A stretch of 64,000 bases of DNA from Amycolatopsis vastitatis (GTDB lineage Bacteria > Actinomycetota > Actinomycetes > Mycobacteriales > Pseudonocardiaceae), in NCBI RefSeq assembly GCF_002234595.1, contig NZ_NMUL01000040.1, forward strand, positions 86,828-150,827, in the 5' to 3' direction. Every line of letters begins with the position of its first letter. Position 1 is the first letter of the stretch. Under the pieces are notes generated by a model that saw only the letters and a list, made by a program, of their open reading frames with translations, was not told the origin of the DNA and ran no database searches. Both the position numbers and the translations under genes were made by a program. This document shows, in pieces, positions 43,102 through 51,672 of the stretch.

Positions 43102-43664
43102 CCGACGACGCCGACCTGCTCGAACGGGCCGCGGGCGGCGACGACACGGCGTTCGGTGCGCTGGTCTTGCGGCACTCGCCCCGGATGTACCGGGTCGCGC
43201 TGCGGATCACCGGCTGCGCGGCCGAGGCCGAGGACGTCGTGCAGGACTCGTGGCTCGCGGCGTGGCGTGCCCTCGCCGGCTTCCGGCAGGAGGCCGCCGT
43301 GTCGACCTGGCTCCACCGCGTCGTCACCAACAGCGCGCTGGCCCTGCTGCGCCGGCGCCGTCCGACGGTCTCGCTGGACGCGCCGGACCGGGAGTCCGGT
43401 TTGGACAGCCCGTCGTTCGCCGTGCCGGGCCCCGAGGGCCGCGTGGTGCGGGCCGAAGAGGTCGCCGCGGTGCTGCGGGCGATCGGCAGGCTGGAGCTGT
43501 CCCAGCGCGTGCCGCTCGTGCTGCGCGAGCTGGAAGGGCTGAGCTACGAAGAAGTCGCCGAAATGCTCGACGTGAACGTCGGCGCCCTGCGTTCCCGGCT
43601 GCACCGGGCGAGAGTGGCGGTGCTCGCCGAGCTGGCCCGGTCGAGAACGACGTCGCGCGGATGA
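43098..43664 (+). CDS. ECF-type RNA polymerase sigma factor
   Basis: Sigma-70 family factor of 188 residues. Region 2 spans TAFGALVLRHSPRMYRVALR, EAEDVVQDSWLAAWRALAGF and STWLHRVVTNSALALLRRR; region 4 includes VPLVLRELEGLSYEEVAEML and GALRSRLHRARVAVLAEL. The start is GTG 43098, overlapping the RibD-C gene by 4 bp. No anti-sigma factor or zinc-finger gene follows: the next gene is ligC. Its control and regulon are not apparent. Confidence 0.92.
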   Translation: MTDDADLLERAAGGDDTAFGALVLRHSPRMYRVALRITGCAAEAEDVVQDSWLAAWRALAGFRQEAAVSTWLHRVVTNSALALLRRRRPTVSLDAPDRESGLDSPSFAVPGPEGRVVRAEEVAAVLRAIGRLELSQRVPLVLRELEGLSYEEVAEMLDVNVGALRSRLHRARVAVLAELARSRTTSRG

Positions 43665-43725
43665 CGGCTCGCCCGAACCTGGCGAAACACGTGCGCCGGG
43701 CGGCGGGATTCCGCAGAATGCGGGC

Positions 43726-44805
43726 ATGCCCTTACCGCTGCAGCCGCCGCTGAAGCCGATGCTCGCCAAGCCCGCGAAGGCCATCCCGGACTCCGGCGGC
43801 CTGCTGTTCGAACCGAAGTGGGACGGCTTCCGCTGCATCGTCTTCCGCGACGGCGACGAGCTGTACCTGCAGTCGCGCGCGGAAAAGCCGCTCAACCGGT
43901 ACTTCCCCGAGGCCGTCGCCCGGCTGCTGGAGGTCCTGCCGCCGCGGGTCGTGCTCGACGGCGAGCTCGTCGTCGCCCGCGGCGGGCGGCTGGACTTCGA
44001 CGCGCTCACCGAGCGGATCCACCCGGCCGAAAGCCGGATCACGCTGCTGGCCGCCGAGCAGCCCGCCGAGTTCGTCGCCTTCGACGTCCTCGCGCTCGGC
44101 GACGAGTCCCTGCTCGACGAACCGACGTCCGTGCGCCGCGAACGGCTCGTCGAGCTGGCCGGCGACCGGTTCCCGCTCACCCCGGCCACCACCGACCCCG
44201 GCACCGCGCGGCACTGGTTCGAGCTGTTCGAGGGCGCCGGCCTCGACGGCGTCATCGGCAAGCCGCTGGACGAGCCCTACACGCCCGGCAAACGCGTGAT
44301 GGTGAAGTACAAGCACCTCCGCACCGCGGACTGCGTGCTCGCCGGGCTGCGCTGGCACGTCGACGGCGGACCGGGCGACCTCGTCGGGTCCTTCCTGCTC
44401 GGCCTGCACGACGAGAAGGGCGTGCTGCACCACGTCGGCACCGTCGGGTCGTTCCCCAAGGAGCGCCGCCGCGAGCTGGCCGAAGAGCTCGCGCCGCTGG
44501 TCACCGACGGCGAGGACCACCCGTGGGGCGGCCGGGCCACCGGCGAGGCCCAGCGGATCCCGGGTGGCATCACCCGCTGGCGCGCCACCGAGCACGAATG
44601 GGTTCCGCTGCGCCCCGAGCGCGTCGTCGAGGTCGCTTACGAGAACACCGAGGGCGGCATGCCGTCGCGGTTCCGGCACAACGCGCGGTTCGTGCGGTGG
44701 CGGCCGGACCGCGAGCCCGCGTCGTGTGACTACAGCCAGCTGGACGAGCCCGCGCGCTACGACCTCGACGCCGTTTTCCGCGGCCAGGTGGTCCGGACCC
44801 GCTAA
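43726..44805 (+). CDS. ligC: ATP-dependent DNA ligase, LigC-type
   Basis: DNA ligase of 359 residues with the adenylation domain and an OB-fold. The nucleotidyl Lys lies in FEPKWDGFRCIVFRDGD, followed by VVLDGELVVARGG (motif III region), FVAFDVLALGDES, GVIGKPLDEPY and VMVKYKHLRTADCVL. LigC enzymes act in backup end-joining or base excision repair together with a separate primase-polymerase; a PrimPol-like gene occurs 12 kb away (56087-57103). The ATG at 43726 has no strong ribosome binding site. The identification is firm. Confidence 0.93.
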   Translation: MPLPLQPPLKPMLAKPAKAIPDSGGLLFEPKWDGFRCIVFRDGDELYLQSRAEKPLNRYFPEAVARLLEVLPPRVVLDGELVVARGGRLDFDALTERIHPAESRITLLAAEQPAEFVAFDVLALGDESLLDEPTSVRRERLVELAGDRFPLTPATTDPGTARHWFELFEGAGLDGVIGKPLDEPYTPGKRVMVKYKHLRTADCVLAGLRWHVDGGPGDLVGSFLLGLHDEKGVLHHVGTVGSFPKERRRELAEELAPLVTDGEDHPWGGRATGEAQRIPGGITRWRATEHEWVPLRPERVVEVAYENTEGGMPSRFRHNARFVRWRPDREPASCDYSQLDEPARYDLDAVFRGQVVRTR

Positions 44806-44879
44806 CCCTCGTCCCACACCGGCCGTGCGAAGCTCGGCCTGTCTTGACCGAACCCTTGATCGACGTGAGGACCCTGCCC

Positions 44880-46427
44880 GTGCGCCGCCGCCGTACCCGT
44901 CTCCTGGCCGCGCTGCTCGCCCTGGCCTCCGCCGCGGGCTGCGCCGCGGGGCCGTCGGTCCGCCCGGCGCTGGTCGAGAACGACGGCAAGACGACCGGCA
45001 GCACGCCTCCCGCGTCACCCGGGGTGCCCCTGCCGCCGCTGGCCGAACCGCAGTCGCCGACGCTGAAGTGGGCCGACTGCGACGACGACACCCGCCAGCG
45101 GATCGGCACCCCCGGCGTCCCGGACAGCCTGCACTTCACGTGCGCCCGCGTCACCACGCCGCTCGACGCCCCCGGCGAGCCGCGGCGGTCGGTGATGCGG
45201 CTGCTGGCGCTGAAGGTCGGCAACGGTCCGGTGCCGCTGGTCGTGGTGAACGACGTCGACGGCGACCCGGGCACCGTGTACGCCGCGCGGCTGGCCGCGA
45301 CGCTGCCGCCGGCGTTCCTGGAGAAGTTCTCGCTCATCGGCCTGGACCGGCGCGGCACCGGGCTCTCCGGCGCCGCCCAGTGCGTGCCCGCCGACGTCCG
45401 GCCCGGTCTCATCGACGCCGACCCGGCGCAAGGCGGCCTGCAGGACGTCCTGGACGCGGCCCGCAAGGCCGGCCAGCAGTGCGCCATCGAGCTGGACGAC
45501 TCCCAGACCGCGCTGGACAGCTGGCGCGGCGCCGGCGACCTCGACGAGCTGCGCAAGCAGCTGGGCGTGGACCGGCTCGACGCGATCGGCCACGGCGACG
45601 GCTCCAAGGTCCTGTCCGAGTACGCGGTGCGTTTCCCCGCGCAGGTCGGGCGGATGGTGCTCGACGGCATCCCCGACCCGGGGGCGGACATGGCCGCGGT
45701 CCTCGACGCCGTCGCCGCCGGCGCTCAGTCCACATGGGACGCTTTCGCCGCGGACTGCGCGGCCCGCCACTGCGCGCTCGGCGACCCGAAGGCCGCGCTG
45801 GCCGCGCTCCCCGCCCAGCTCCGGCACGCGCTGACCACGACGGAAGACGGCGTCCCGTTCGGCCCCGGGATCGCGATGTTCGCCGTCTATTCGGGGCTCG
45901 CGCAGCGCGCGCGGTGGCCGGAGCTGGCCGACGCGATCGCCGCCGCCCGCGCCGGCAACGTCGCCCCGCTCGCCGCGTTCGCCGCGCCGGTGCTGCACGA
46001 CACGCGCGCCCAGCCGTCGCGGATCGACGCGGCCATCGCGACCCGCTGCAACGACAGCCAGACGCGTCTCTCGGCCGACCAGCTCGACCAGGTCGCGGCC
46101 GGGATGCGCGCCAAGTACCCGCAGTTCGGCACGGTCGTCGCCCAGCAGCTGGCCTGGTGCGGCCCGTGGCCGGTGCGCACCGAACCGCTGCCGGCGGCGG
46201 GCGCGCCGGGCGCCCCGCCGATCCTGGTCGCGGCGACCGCGGCCGACCCGGTCACGCCCCAGGTGGGCAGCACCCGCGCCGCCGACCAGATGCCCTCGGC
46301 GGTGACGATCACGTGGCAGGGCGCGGGCCACGGCGCGATCGGCGTCTCCTCCTGCGTCACCGAAGCGGCCCGCGCCTTCCTGGTGGACGGCAAGATCCCG
46401 GCCGACGGCACCCTCTGCCCCGCCTGA
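44880..46427 (+). CDS. exported lipoprotein of the alpha/beta-hydrolase (TAP-like) fold, nucleophile replaced
   Basis: Protein of about 515 residues. The N-terminal RRRRTRLLAALLALASAAGC is a lipoprotein signal, with lipobox LASAAGC, and is followed by a Pro-rich linker. The fold matches tripeptidyl-aminopeptidase-like hydrolases: LIGLDRRGTGLSG oxyanion region, elbow DAIGHGDGSKVLSEYAV, C-terminal acid in ATAADPVTPQVGS, and His in QGAGHGAIGVSS. The elbow usually reads GxSxG; here it is GHGDG, so Ser is Gly and catalysis by the normal route is unlikely. GTG 44880 is chosen because TGAGGA lies 9 bases upstream; TTG 44844 and GTG 44865 are alternatives. Confidence 0.78.
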   Translation: MRRRRTRLLAALLALASAAGCAAGPSVRPALVENDGKTTGSTPPASPGVPLPPLAEPQSPTLKWADCDDDTRQRIGTPGVPDSLHFTCARVTTPLDAPGEPRRSVMRLLALKVGNGPVPLVVVNDVDGDPGTVYAARLAATLPPAFLEKFSLIGLDRRGTGLSGAAQCVPADVRPGLIDADPAQGGLQDVLDAARKAGQQCAIELDDSQTALDSWRGAGDLDELRKQLGVDRLDAIGHGDGSKVLSEYAVRFPAQVGRMVLDGIPDPGADMAAVLDAVAAGAQSTWDAFAADCAARHCALGDPKAALAALPAQLRHALTTTEDGVPFGPGIAMFAVYSGLAQRARWPELADAIAAARAGNVAPLAAFAAPVLHDTRAQPSRIDAAIATRCNDSQTRLSADQLDQVAAGMRAKYPQFGTVVAQQLAWCGPWPVRTEPLPAAGAPGAPPILVAATAADPVTPQVGSTRAADQMPSAVTITWQGAGHGAIGVSSCVTEAARAFLVDGKIPADGTLCPA

Positions 46428-46430
46428 ACA

Positions 46431-46589
46431 ACGTGATCGAAGCGTCAGCACGCGTGATTGCCGGGTCATCTCCCGTGATTGGAGGGTCGACACCGACTCA
46501 AAGCCGTGTCGACTCCCCAATCACGCGTGTCGACTCTCCAATCACGCGTGTCGACTCTCCAATCACGCGTGTCGGCTTCTCGATCACGC
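46431..46589. repeat. inverted pair of 21-bp tandem repeat arrays
   Basis: Right array: four 21-bp units at 46506, 46527, 46548 and 46569, with consensus GTGTCGACTCTCCAATCACG plus C; the last unit is diverged. Left array: three units in reverse orientation at 46431, 46452 and 46473, becoming more similar to the consensus towards the centre. A 12-bp spacer (46494-46505) separates them. The whole can fold into one long hairpin. It lies between convergent genes, and its last unit supplies the TGA stop of the sigma factor gene. Confidence 0.88.
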
Positions 46590-47735
46590 CGGTCCGGGGT
46601 GGCGGGTGTTGAGGCGGGCGGCCTGGCGGGTCAGGTGGTCGACCTCGGCGAGGCTGGACGCTTTCTTCGCCGCTTCGGCGTACAGCTTCGCTGCCGTCGC
46701 CAGGTCGCCGTCGCGCTCGTGGAGGTAGGCGGCCACCGCCGCGTAGCGGGGCAGGGTTTCGTCCAGTTCCGCGAGCGCCGCCAGGCCGGCCCGCGGGCCG
46801 TCGGCCTCGCCGACCGCCACCGCGCGGTTGAGCCGCACCACCGGGCTGCCGGTCAGCCGCGCGAGCTCGTCGTACCACTCGACGATCTGCACCCAGTCGG
46901 TCTCCGCGGCGTCGGGCGCGTCGGCGTGCAGGGCCGCGATGGCGGCCTGGGCCTGGAACTCGCCCAGCCGGTCGCGGGCCAGCGCCGCCTGCAGGATCTC
47001 GACGCCCTCGGCGATCAGCGCGGTGTCCCACCGGGACCGGTCCTGGTCGGCCAGCGGGACGAGCCGGCCGTCGGGCCCGGTCCGCGTGGCGCGCCGCGCG
47101 TGGTGCAGCAGCATGAGGGCGAGCAGTCCCGCCACCTCGGGGTGGTCGATCGCCGCCGCGAGCTGCCGGGTGAGCCGGATGGCCTCGGCCGCGAGGTCGA
47201 CGTCCCCGGAGTACCCCTCGTTGAAGACCAGGTAGAGGACACGCAGCACGGTGGCGACGTCGCCCGGCTGCTCGAACCGCACCCCCGACACGGTCCGCTT
47301 GGCCCGGCTGATGCGCTGCGCCATGGTCGCCTCGGGCACCAGGTACGCCTCGGCGATCTGGCGGGTGGTCAGCCCGCCGACGGCACGCAGCGTGAGCGCG
47401 ACCGCCGACGACGGCGTCAGCGACGGGTGGGCGCACAGGAAGTAGAGCTGGAGCGTGTCGTCCACCGTGGCCGCGGGCCCGGGCGGCACCTCCGCGTCGA
47501 CGACGTCTTCACGCCGGCGGCGCGCGGTGTCCGCCCGGGTCGCGTCCAGGAACTTGCGCCAGGCCACCGTGACCAGCCAGCCCTTGGGGTCACGCGGAGG
47601 GTCGGCTTGCCACGCGCGCAGCGCCTCGACCAGCGCGTCCTGGACGGCGTCCTCGGCCGCCGCGAAGTCGGCTCCGCGGCGGACGAGGATCGTCAGGACG
47701 CCCGGCGTGAGGCTGCGGAGCAGGGTTTCGTCCAC
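46584..47735 (-). CDS. ECF42-type sigma factor with long C-terminal extension
   Basis: Sigma factor of 383 residues. Short region 2 (GADFAAAEDAVQDALVEALR, PKGWLVTVAWRKFLDATR) and region 4 (GLTTRQIAEAYLVPEATMAQ, RISRAKRTV) are followed by a C-terminal domain of about 200 residues with YLVFNEGYSGDVDLAAEAIR, typical of the ECF42 group (DUF6596 plus TPR-like). ECF42 factors have no anti-sigma factor and are linked to DGPF/YCII proteins, exactly the upstream neighbour here, 5 bp away. The start is GTG 47735. The stop codon comes from the repeat array. Confidence 0.9.
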   Translation of the reverse strand: MDETLLRSLTPGVLTILVRRGADFAAAEDAVQDALVEALRAWQADPPRDPKGWLVTVAWRKFLDATRADTARRRREDVVDAEVPPGPAATVDDTLQLYFLCAHPSLTPSSAVALTLRAVGGLTTRQIAEAYLVPEATMAQRISRAKRTVSGVRFEQPGDVATVLRVLYLVFNEGYSGDVDLAAEAIRLTRQLAAAIDHPEVAGLLALMLLHHARRATRTGPDGRLVPLADQDRSRWDTALIAEGVEILQAALARDRLGEFQAQAAIAALHADAPDAAETDWVQIVEWYDELARLTGSPVVRLNRAVAVGEADGPRAGLAALAELDETLPRYAAVAAYLHERDGDLATAAKLYAEAAKKASSLAEVDHLTRQAARLNTRHPGPA

Positions 47736-47740
47736 GCGCC

Positions 47741-48151
47741 CTATTCCGTGACGGTCGACGGCATGGCCAGGAACGGGCGCAGCTCGAGCCACTCGTGGAT
47801 CGGCTCCCCGTTCGGCCCCGGTGCGGCCGACAGCTCGCCGGCCAGCTGGAGCGCCCGCTCGTAGCTGTCGACGTCGATCACCATCCAGCCGGCGATGAGG
47901 TCCTTGGTCTCGGCGAACGGGCCGTCGGTGACCGGCGGGCGGCCCTCGCCGTCGTAGCGGACGAACGTCCCCTCGGGCGCCACGGCCTGGGCGTCGACGA
48001 ACTCGCCGGTCGTCTCCAGCTTGGCCGCGAAGTCGCGCATGTACTGGATGTGGGCCGAGATCTCCTCCGGCGTCCACTGGTCCATGGGCTTGTCGCAGTT
48101 CTCCGGGGCCGGGGCGCCGCGGTAGTGCTTGAGCAGCAGGTACTTGGCCAT
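47741..48151 (-). CDS. YCII-related (DGPF motif) protein
   Basis: Small YCII-fold protein of 136 residues starting MAKYLLLKHYRGAPAPENCD, with the defining DGPF in RPPVTDGPFAETKDLIAGWM and the His/Asp pair expected near the active site. The function is unknown; genomically it accompanies ECF42 sigma factors and is thought to be part of their output or signal pathway. It directly precedes the sigma-factor gene and is surely in the same transcript. Confidence 0.92.
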   Translation of the reverse strand: MAKYLLLKHYRGAPAPENCDKPMDQWTPEEISAHIQYMRDFAAKLETTGEFVDAQAVAPEGTFVRYDGEGRPPVTDGPFAETKDLIAGWMVIDVDSYERALQLAGELSAAPGPNGEPIHEWLELRPFLAMPSTVTE

Positions 48152-48246
48152 GGTGGTTCTCCCTCGGTGTCCGGCGACCCATTCTGGCCGCTCTCACCCC
48201 GGGGACGGAGCCGGTTGCGGGTTCTCGACATCGCCGCGGAAGGTTT

Positions 48247-48277
48247 TTCGCGGCCGCCCTCGACGGGCGGCCGCGAA
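48247..48277. terminator. hairpin between DUF2630 gene and YCII gene
   Basis: TTCGCGGCCGCCC (48247-48259) pairs perfectly with GGGCGGCCGCGAA (48265-48277). It lies 8 bp beyond the stop of the leftward DUF2630 gene. There is no T-tract on the relevant strand. Confidence 0.6.
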
Positions 48278-48284
48278 GCCGGGC

Positions 48285-48527
48285 TCACTGGCGGTAGGAC
48301 TCGACCTCGGAGACCGGGCGGGCGGCCGCGTCGTCGGGGTTCTCGTGGAACTCCGTTTTCGCGCGCCGCTGCCGGAGCAGGTCCCAGCACTGGTCGAGCT
48401 GCTGCTCGACCGCGGTGAGCCGGTCGCGGTCGGTCCCGCTCAGCCCCACGCCGACCGAGCGCGACCGCAGCTCGTGCTCCTCCGCGATCAGCTCGTCGAT
48501 CCGGCCCAGGATCTCGCCGTCGGCCAT
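48285..48527 (-). CDS. DUF2630 family protein
   Basis: Small, highly charged, helical protein of 80 residues: EILGRIDELIAEEHELRSRS, then DRDRLTAVEQQLDQCWDLLR, ending with an acidic tail. This matches DUF2630, a family with no known function; its predicted shape is a helical hairpin. The ATG at 48527 is preceded by AAGAGGAGG, a strong ribosome binding site. It is divergent from the thioredoxin gene. Confidence 0.85.
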   Translation of the reverse strand: MADGEILGRIDELIAEEHELRSRSVGVGLSGTDRDRLTAVEQQLDQCWDLLRQRRAKTEFHENPDDAAARPVSEVESYRQ

Positions 48528-48612
48528 CTGTTCCTCCTCTTCACGGTTGCTCGCGGTGAGACGCTACCCCGGCCCCGGGAATTCCCGCCGCGCCCACGTC
48601 GTTGACCAGGGC

Positions 48613-48984
48613 ATGAGCACCGTTGAGCTGACCGCCGAGAACTTCGACCAGACGGTAAACGACAACGAGTTCGTCCTGATCGACTTCTGGGCGAGCTGGT
48701 GCGGGCCGTGCCGCCAGTTCGCGCCGGTCTACGAGAAGGCGTCCGAGAAGCACGACGACCTCGTGTTCGCGAGCGTCGACACCGAAGCGCAGCAGCAGCT
48801 CGCCGCCGCCTTCGACGTCCGCTCCATCCCGACGCTGGCCATCATCCGGGACAAGACGCTGATCTACGCCCAGCCCGGCGCGCTGCCCGAGCCCGCCCTC
48901 GAAGAGCTGATCAAGCAGGCTCGCGAGGTCGACATGGACGAGGTCAAGCGCAAGGCCGCCGAAGCCGAGGCCGAACAGGCCTGA
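48613..48984 (+). CDS. thioredoxin
   Basis: Protein disulfide reductase of 123 residues with FVLIDFWASWCGPCRQFAPV (active site WCGPC), the cis-Pro loop in VRSIPTLAIIRD, and a basic/acidic C-terminal helix. The alanine- and glutamate-rich tail of about 20 residues is longer than in E. coli TrxA. It stands alone and is followed by a clear terminator. Its reductase partner is not in the window. Confidence 0.93.
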   Translation: MSTVELTAENFDQTVNDNEFVLIDFWASWCGPCRQFAPVYEKASEKHDDLVFASVDTEAQQQLAAAFDVRSIPTLAIIRDKTLIYAQPGALPEPALEELIKQAREVDMDEVKRKAAEAEAEQA

Positions 48985-48993
48985 CCACCACCA

Positions 48994-49031
48994 CATGACG
49001 AAGGCCGCCTCGCGGGGCGGCCTTCGTCATG
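48994..49031. terminator. bidirectional hairpin between thioredoxin and proline dehydrogenase genes
   Basis: CATGACGAAGGCCGCC (48994-49009) pairs with GGCGGCCTTCGTCATG (49016-49031) across a 6-base loop. It begins 10 bp after the thioredoxin stop and ends 2 bp before the leftward proline dehydrogenase stop, so it can terminate both. Confidence 0.8.
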
Positions 49032-49032
49032 T

Positions 49033-49962
49033 TCAGGATCGGGTCGCGAGCGCGCGCAGGAAGAACGCCAGGTTCGCCGGGCGCTCGGCCAGGCGGCGCA
49101 TGAAGTAGCCGTACCACTCGTCGCCGTAGGGCACGTAGACGCGCATGCGAGCGCCCGACGCCGCGATCCGCCGCTGCTCCTCCGGCCGGATGCCGTAGAG
49201 CATCTGGAACTCGTGGTCGTCGTCCGTGCGCCCGTTCTCCTCGGCGAGCGCGGCCGCGATCTCGATCATCCGCGGGTCGTGCGAAGCCACCATCGGATAC
49301 CCGGAACCCGCCATCAGGACGCGCAGGCAGCGGACGTAGGACTTGTCCACTTCGGACTTCTCCGGGAACGCCACCGACTCCGGCTCGGCGTACGCGCCCT
49401 TGCACAGCCGTACGCGCGACCCCGGGCCCGAAAGTTCCCGGCAGTCCTGCTCGGTGCGCCGAAGGTAGGCCTGCAGCACGGCGCCCACCCACGGGTACTC
49501 GCCGCGCAGCTCGCGCAGGATGCCGAGGGTCGAGTCCGTGGTGGTGTGGTCCTCCATGTCCAGCGTCACGGTGGCGCCGACCGCCTCGGCCGCCGCGCAG
49601 ATCTTCCGCGCGTTCTCCAAGGCGACGTCCTCGCCGTTCGACGGCAGGAACTGCCCGACCGCCGACAGCTTCACCGAGACGTCCGCCCCCTCGGCCAGGC
49701 CTTCCGCGGCCAGCGCGGTCAGCACGGCTTCGTAGGCCGTCACGGTCGCCGCCGCCTGCGTGGCGTCGGTGGTGTCCTCCCCGAGGTGGTCGAGGGTGAT
49801 CCGGCGGCCGTCCGCGGCCAGTTCCCGCGCCACGCGGACGGCGTCGGCGGTCTCGGACCCGGCCACGAACCGGCGCACCACGGAGCGCGTGGCGGGCACC
49901 GCCTCGACGAGCCGCCGGATGCCCTTCGACCGGGCGGCGGCGAGCAACGGGGCACGCAGCAT
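49033..49962 (-). CDS. putB: proline dehydrogenase
   Basis: FAD-dependent TIM-barrel enzyme of 309 residues oxidising proline to pyrroline-5-carboxylate. Signatures are VSVKLSAVGQFLP, TLDMEDHTTTDSTLGILREL, VGAVLQAYLRRTEQDC, RVRLCKGAYAEPESVAFP, and the C-terminal RMRVYVPYGDEWYGYFMRRL, where the arginines bind the substrate carboxylate. It is the monofunctional form, paired with pruA 10 bp upstream in an operon. The ATG at 49962 follows GAGGAGGACG. Confidence 0.95.
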   Translation of the reverse strand: MLRAPLLAAARSKGIRRLVEAVPATRSVVRRFVAGSETADAVRVARELAADGRRITLDHLGEDTTDATQAAATVTAYEAVLTALAAEGLAEGADVSVKLSAVGQFLPSNGEDVALENARKICAAAEAVGATVTLDMEDHTTTDSTLGILRELRGEYPWVGAVLQAYLRRTEQDCRELSGPGSRVRLCKGAYAEPESVAFPEKSEVDKSYVRCLRVLMAGSGYPMVASHDPRMIEIAAALAEENGRTDDDHEFQMLYGIRPEEQRRIAASGARMRVYVPYGDEWYGYFMRRLAERPANLAFFLRALATRS

Positions 49963-49972
49963 GACGTCCTCC

Positions 49973-51601
49973 TCAGCCCTGGTGCGGGTAGCGAACGCTG
50001 GTCGGCGGCACGAAGGTCTCCTTGACCGAGCGGGGGCTCGTCCAGCGGAGCAGGTTGAAGATCGAGCCCGCCTTGTCGTTGGTGCCGGAGGCGCGCGCCC
50101 CGCCGAACGGCTGCTGGCCGACGACCGCGCCGGTCGGCTTGTCGTTGACGTAGAAGTTGCCCGCGGAGAACTTCAGCGCCTCGGCCGCCTTCGCGACAGC
50201 GGTGCGGTCGTTCGCGATCACCGCGCCGGTCAGCGCGTAAGCGGCGGACTCGTCGATGAGCTTCAGGACGTCGTCGAAGCCGCCGTCCTCGTAGACGTAC
50301 ACCGAGAGGATCGGGCCGAAGTACTCGGTCGAGAAGATCTCGTGCTTCGGGTTGTCCGACACCAGGATCGTCGGCTGCACGAAGTAGCCGACGCTGTCGT
50401 CGGCCGTGCCGCCGGTGAGGACCTCCACCGAGGCGTCGTTCTTCACGCGGTCGAAGAGGTCAGAGTGCTTCGCGAACGCGCGCCGGTCGATCACCGCGCC
50501 GCCGAAGTGCGACAGGTCGGTGACGTCGCCGTAGGACAGCGCCTCGGTTTCGGCGATCAGGCCGTCCTTCAGCTCGTTCCAGACGCTGCGCGGGATGTAC
50601 GCGCGCGAAGCGGCGGAGCACTTCTGGCCCTGGTATTCGAAGGCGCCGCGGACCAGGGCGGTGCGCAGGACGTCGACGTCGGCGGAGGGGTGCGCGAGCA
50701 CGAAGTCCTTGCCGCCGGTCTCGCCGACCAGCCGCGGGTAGCCGCGGTAGCCCGCGATGTTCGCGCCGACCGTGCCCCACAGGTGCTGGAACGTCGCGGT
50801 CGAACCGGTGAAGTGGATGCCGGCCAGGTCGCGGTGGGTCAAGGCGACCTCGGAGACTGCCTTGCCGTCGCCCGGCAGCAGGTTGATCACGCCCGGCGGC
50901 ATGCCCGCCTCTTCGAGCAGCCGCATGGTCAGGTGCGCGGCGAACGACTGCGTCGGCGACGGCTTCCACAGCACGGTGTTGCCCATCAACGCGGGCGCGG
51001 TCGGCAGGTTGCCGGCGATCGCGGTGAAGTTGAACGGCGTGATCGCGTAGACGAAGCCCTCCAGGGGCCGGTGCTCCATCCGGTTCCACACACCGGGCGA
51101 GCTGATCGGCTGCTCGGCGAGGATGCGGCGGCCGAACTCGACGTTGAAGCGCCAGAAGTCGGCGAGCTCGCAGGCGGCGTCGATCTCGGCCTGGGTCGCG
51201 GTCTTGGACTGGCCGAGCATGGTGGCGGCGTTCAGCGTGGCACGCCACTTGCCGGTGAGCAGGTCGGCGGCGCGCAGCAGGATCGCGGCGCGGTCGTCGT
51301 AGGACAGCGAACGCCACTCCGGGGCGGCCTTCGCGGCGGCCGCGATGGCGTCGGTGGCGTCCTGCTGGGTGGCGCTGTGGATGGTGCCGAGGACGTGCGC
51401 GTGGTTGTGCGGCTGGACGACGTCGATCCGCTCGCCGCCGCCGGGACGCTGCTCACCGCCGACGGTGACGGTCAGGTCGACCGGTTCCGCCTGGCCCAGC
51501 CGCTTGAGCGCACCCTCGAGCTCGGCGCGCTCGGCGCTGCCCGGCGCGTAGGTGAGCACCGGCTCGTTCGTCGGGGCGGGGGTCTGGGTCACGGCGTCCA
51601 C
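49973..51601 (-). CDS. pruA: L-glutamate gamma-semialdehyde dehydrogenase
   Basis: Aldehyde dehydrogenase of 542 residues (1-pyrroline-5-carboxylate dehydrogenase, group 1) that completes proline catabolism to glutamate. Features are ITPFNFTAIAGNLPTAPALM (NAD-binding), FTGSTATFQHLW, RLVGETGGKDFVLAHPSADV (general-base Glu), the catalytic Cys in YQGQKCSAASRAYIP and the C-terminal GNFYVNDKPTGAVVGQQPFG. GTG 51601 is the start, after CCGAGGAGCC. It is first in the pruA-putB operon and divergent from the PucR-type regulator, which probably controls it. Confidence 0.95.
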   Translation of the reverse strand: MDAVTQTPAPTNEPVLTYAPGSAERAELEGALKRLGQAEPVDLTVTVGGEQRPGGGERIDVVQPHNHAHVLGTIHSATQQDATDAIAAAAKAAPEWRSLSYDDRAAILLRAADLLTGKWRATLNAATMLGQSKTATQAEIDAACELADFWRFNVEFGRRILAEQPISSPGVWNRMEHRPLEGFVYAITPFNFTAIAGNLPTAPALMGNTVLWKPSPTQSFAAHLTMRLLEEAGMPPGVINLLPGDGKAVSEVALTHRDLAGIHFTGSTATFQHLWGTVGANIAGYRGYPRLVGETGGKDFVLAHPSADVDVLRTALVRGAFEYQGQKCSAASRAYIPRSVWNELKDGLIAETEALSYGDVTDLSHFGGAVIDRRAFAKHSDLFDRVKNDASVEVLTGGTADDSVGYFVQPTILVSDNPKHEIFSTEYFGPILSVYVYEDGGFDDVLKLIDESAAYALTGAVIANDRTAVAKAAEALKFSAGNFYVNDKPTGAVVGQQPFGGARASGTNDKAGSIFNLLRWTSPRSVKETFVPPTSVRYPHQG

Positions 51602-51672
51602 GGCGGCTCCTCGGCTCAGCGCTCACTACCTCTTGATGCCCCGAACGGTAACTCCGGACACACTCCGGCGGC

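Noticed and set aside
46431..46589. CRISPR array.
   Set aside because: Units are 21 bp, directly adjacent with no spacers, and inverted about a centre; no cas genes are present.
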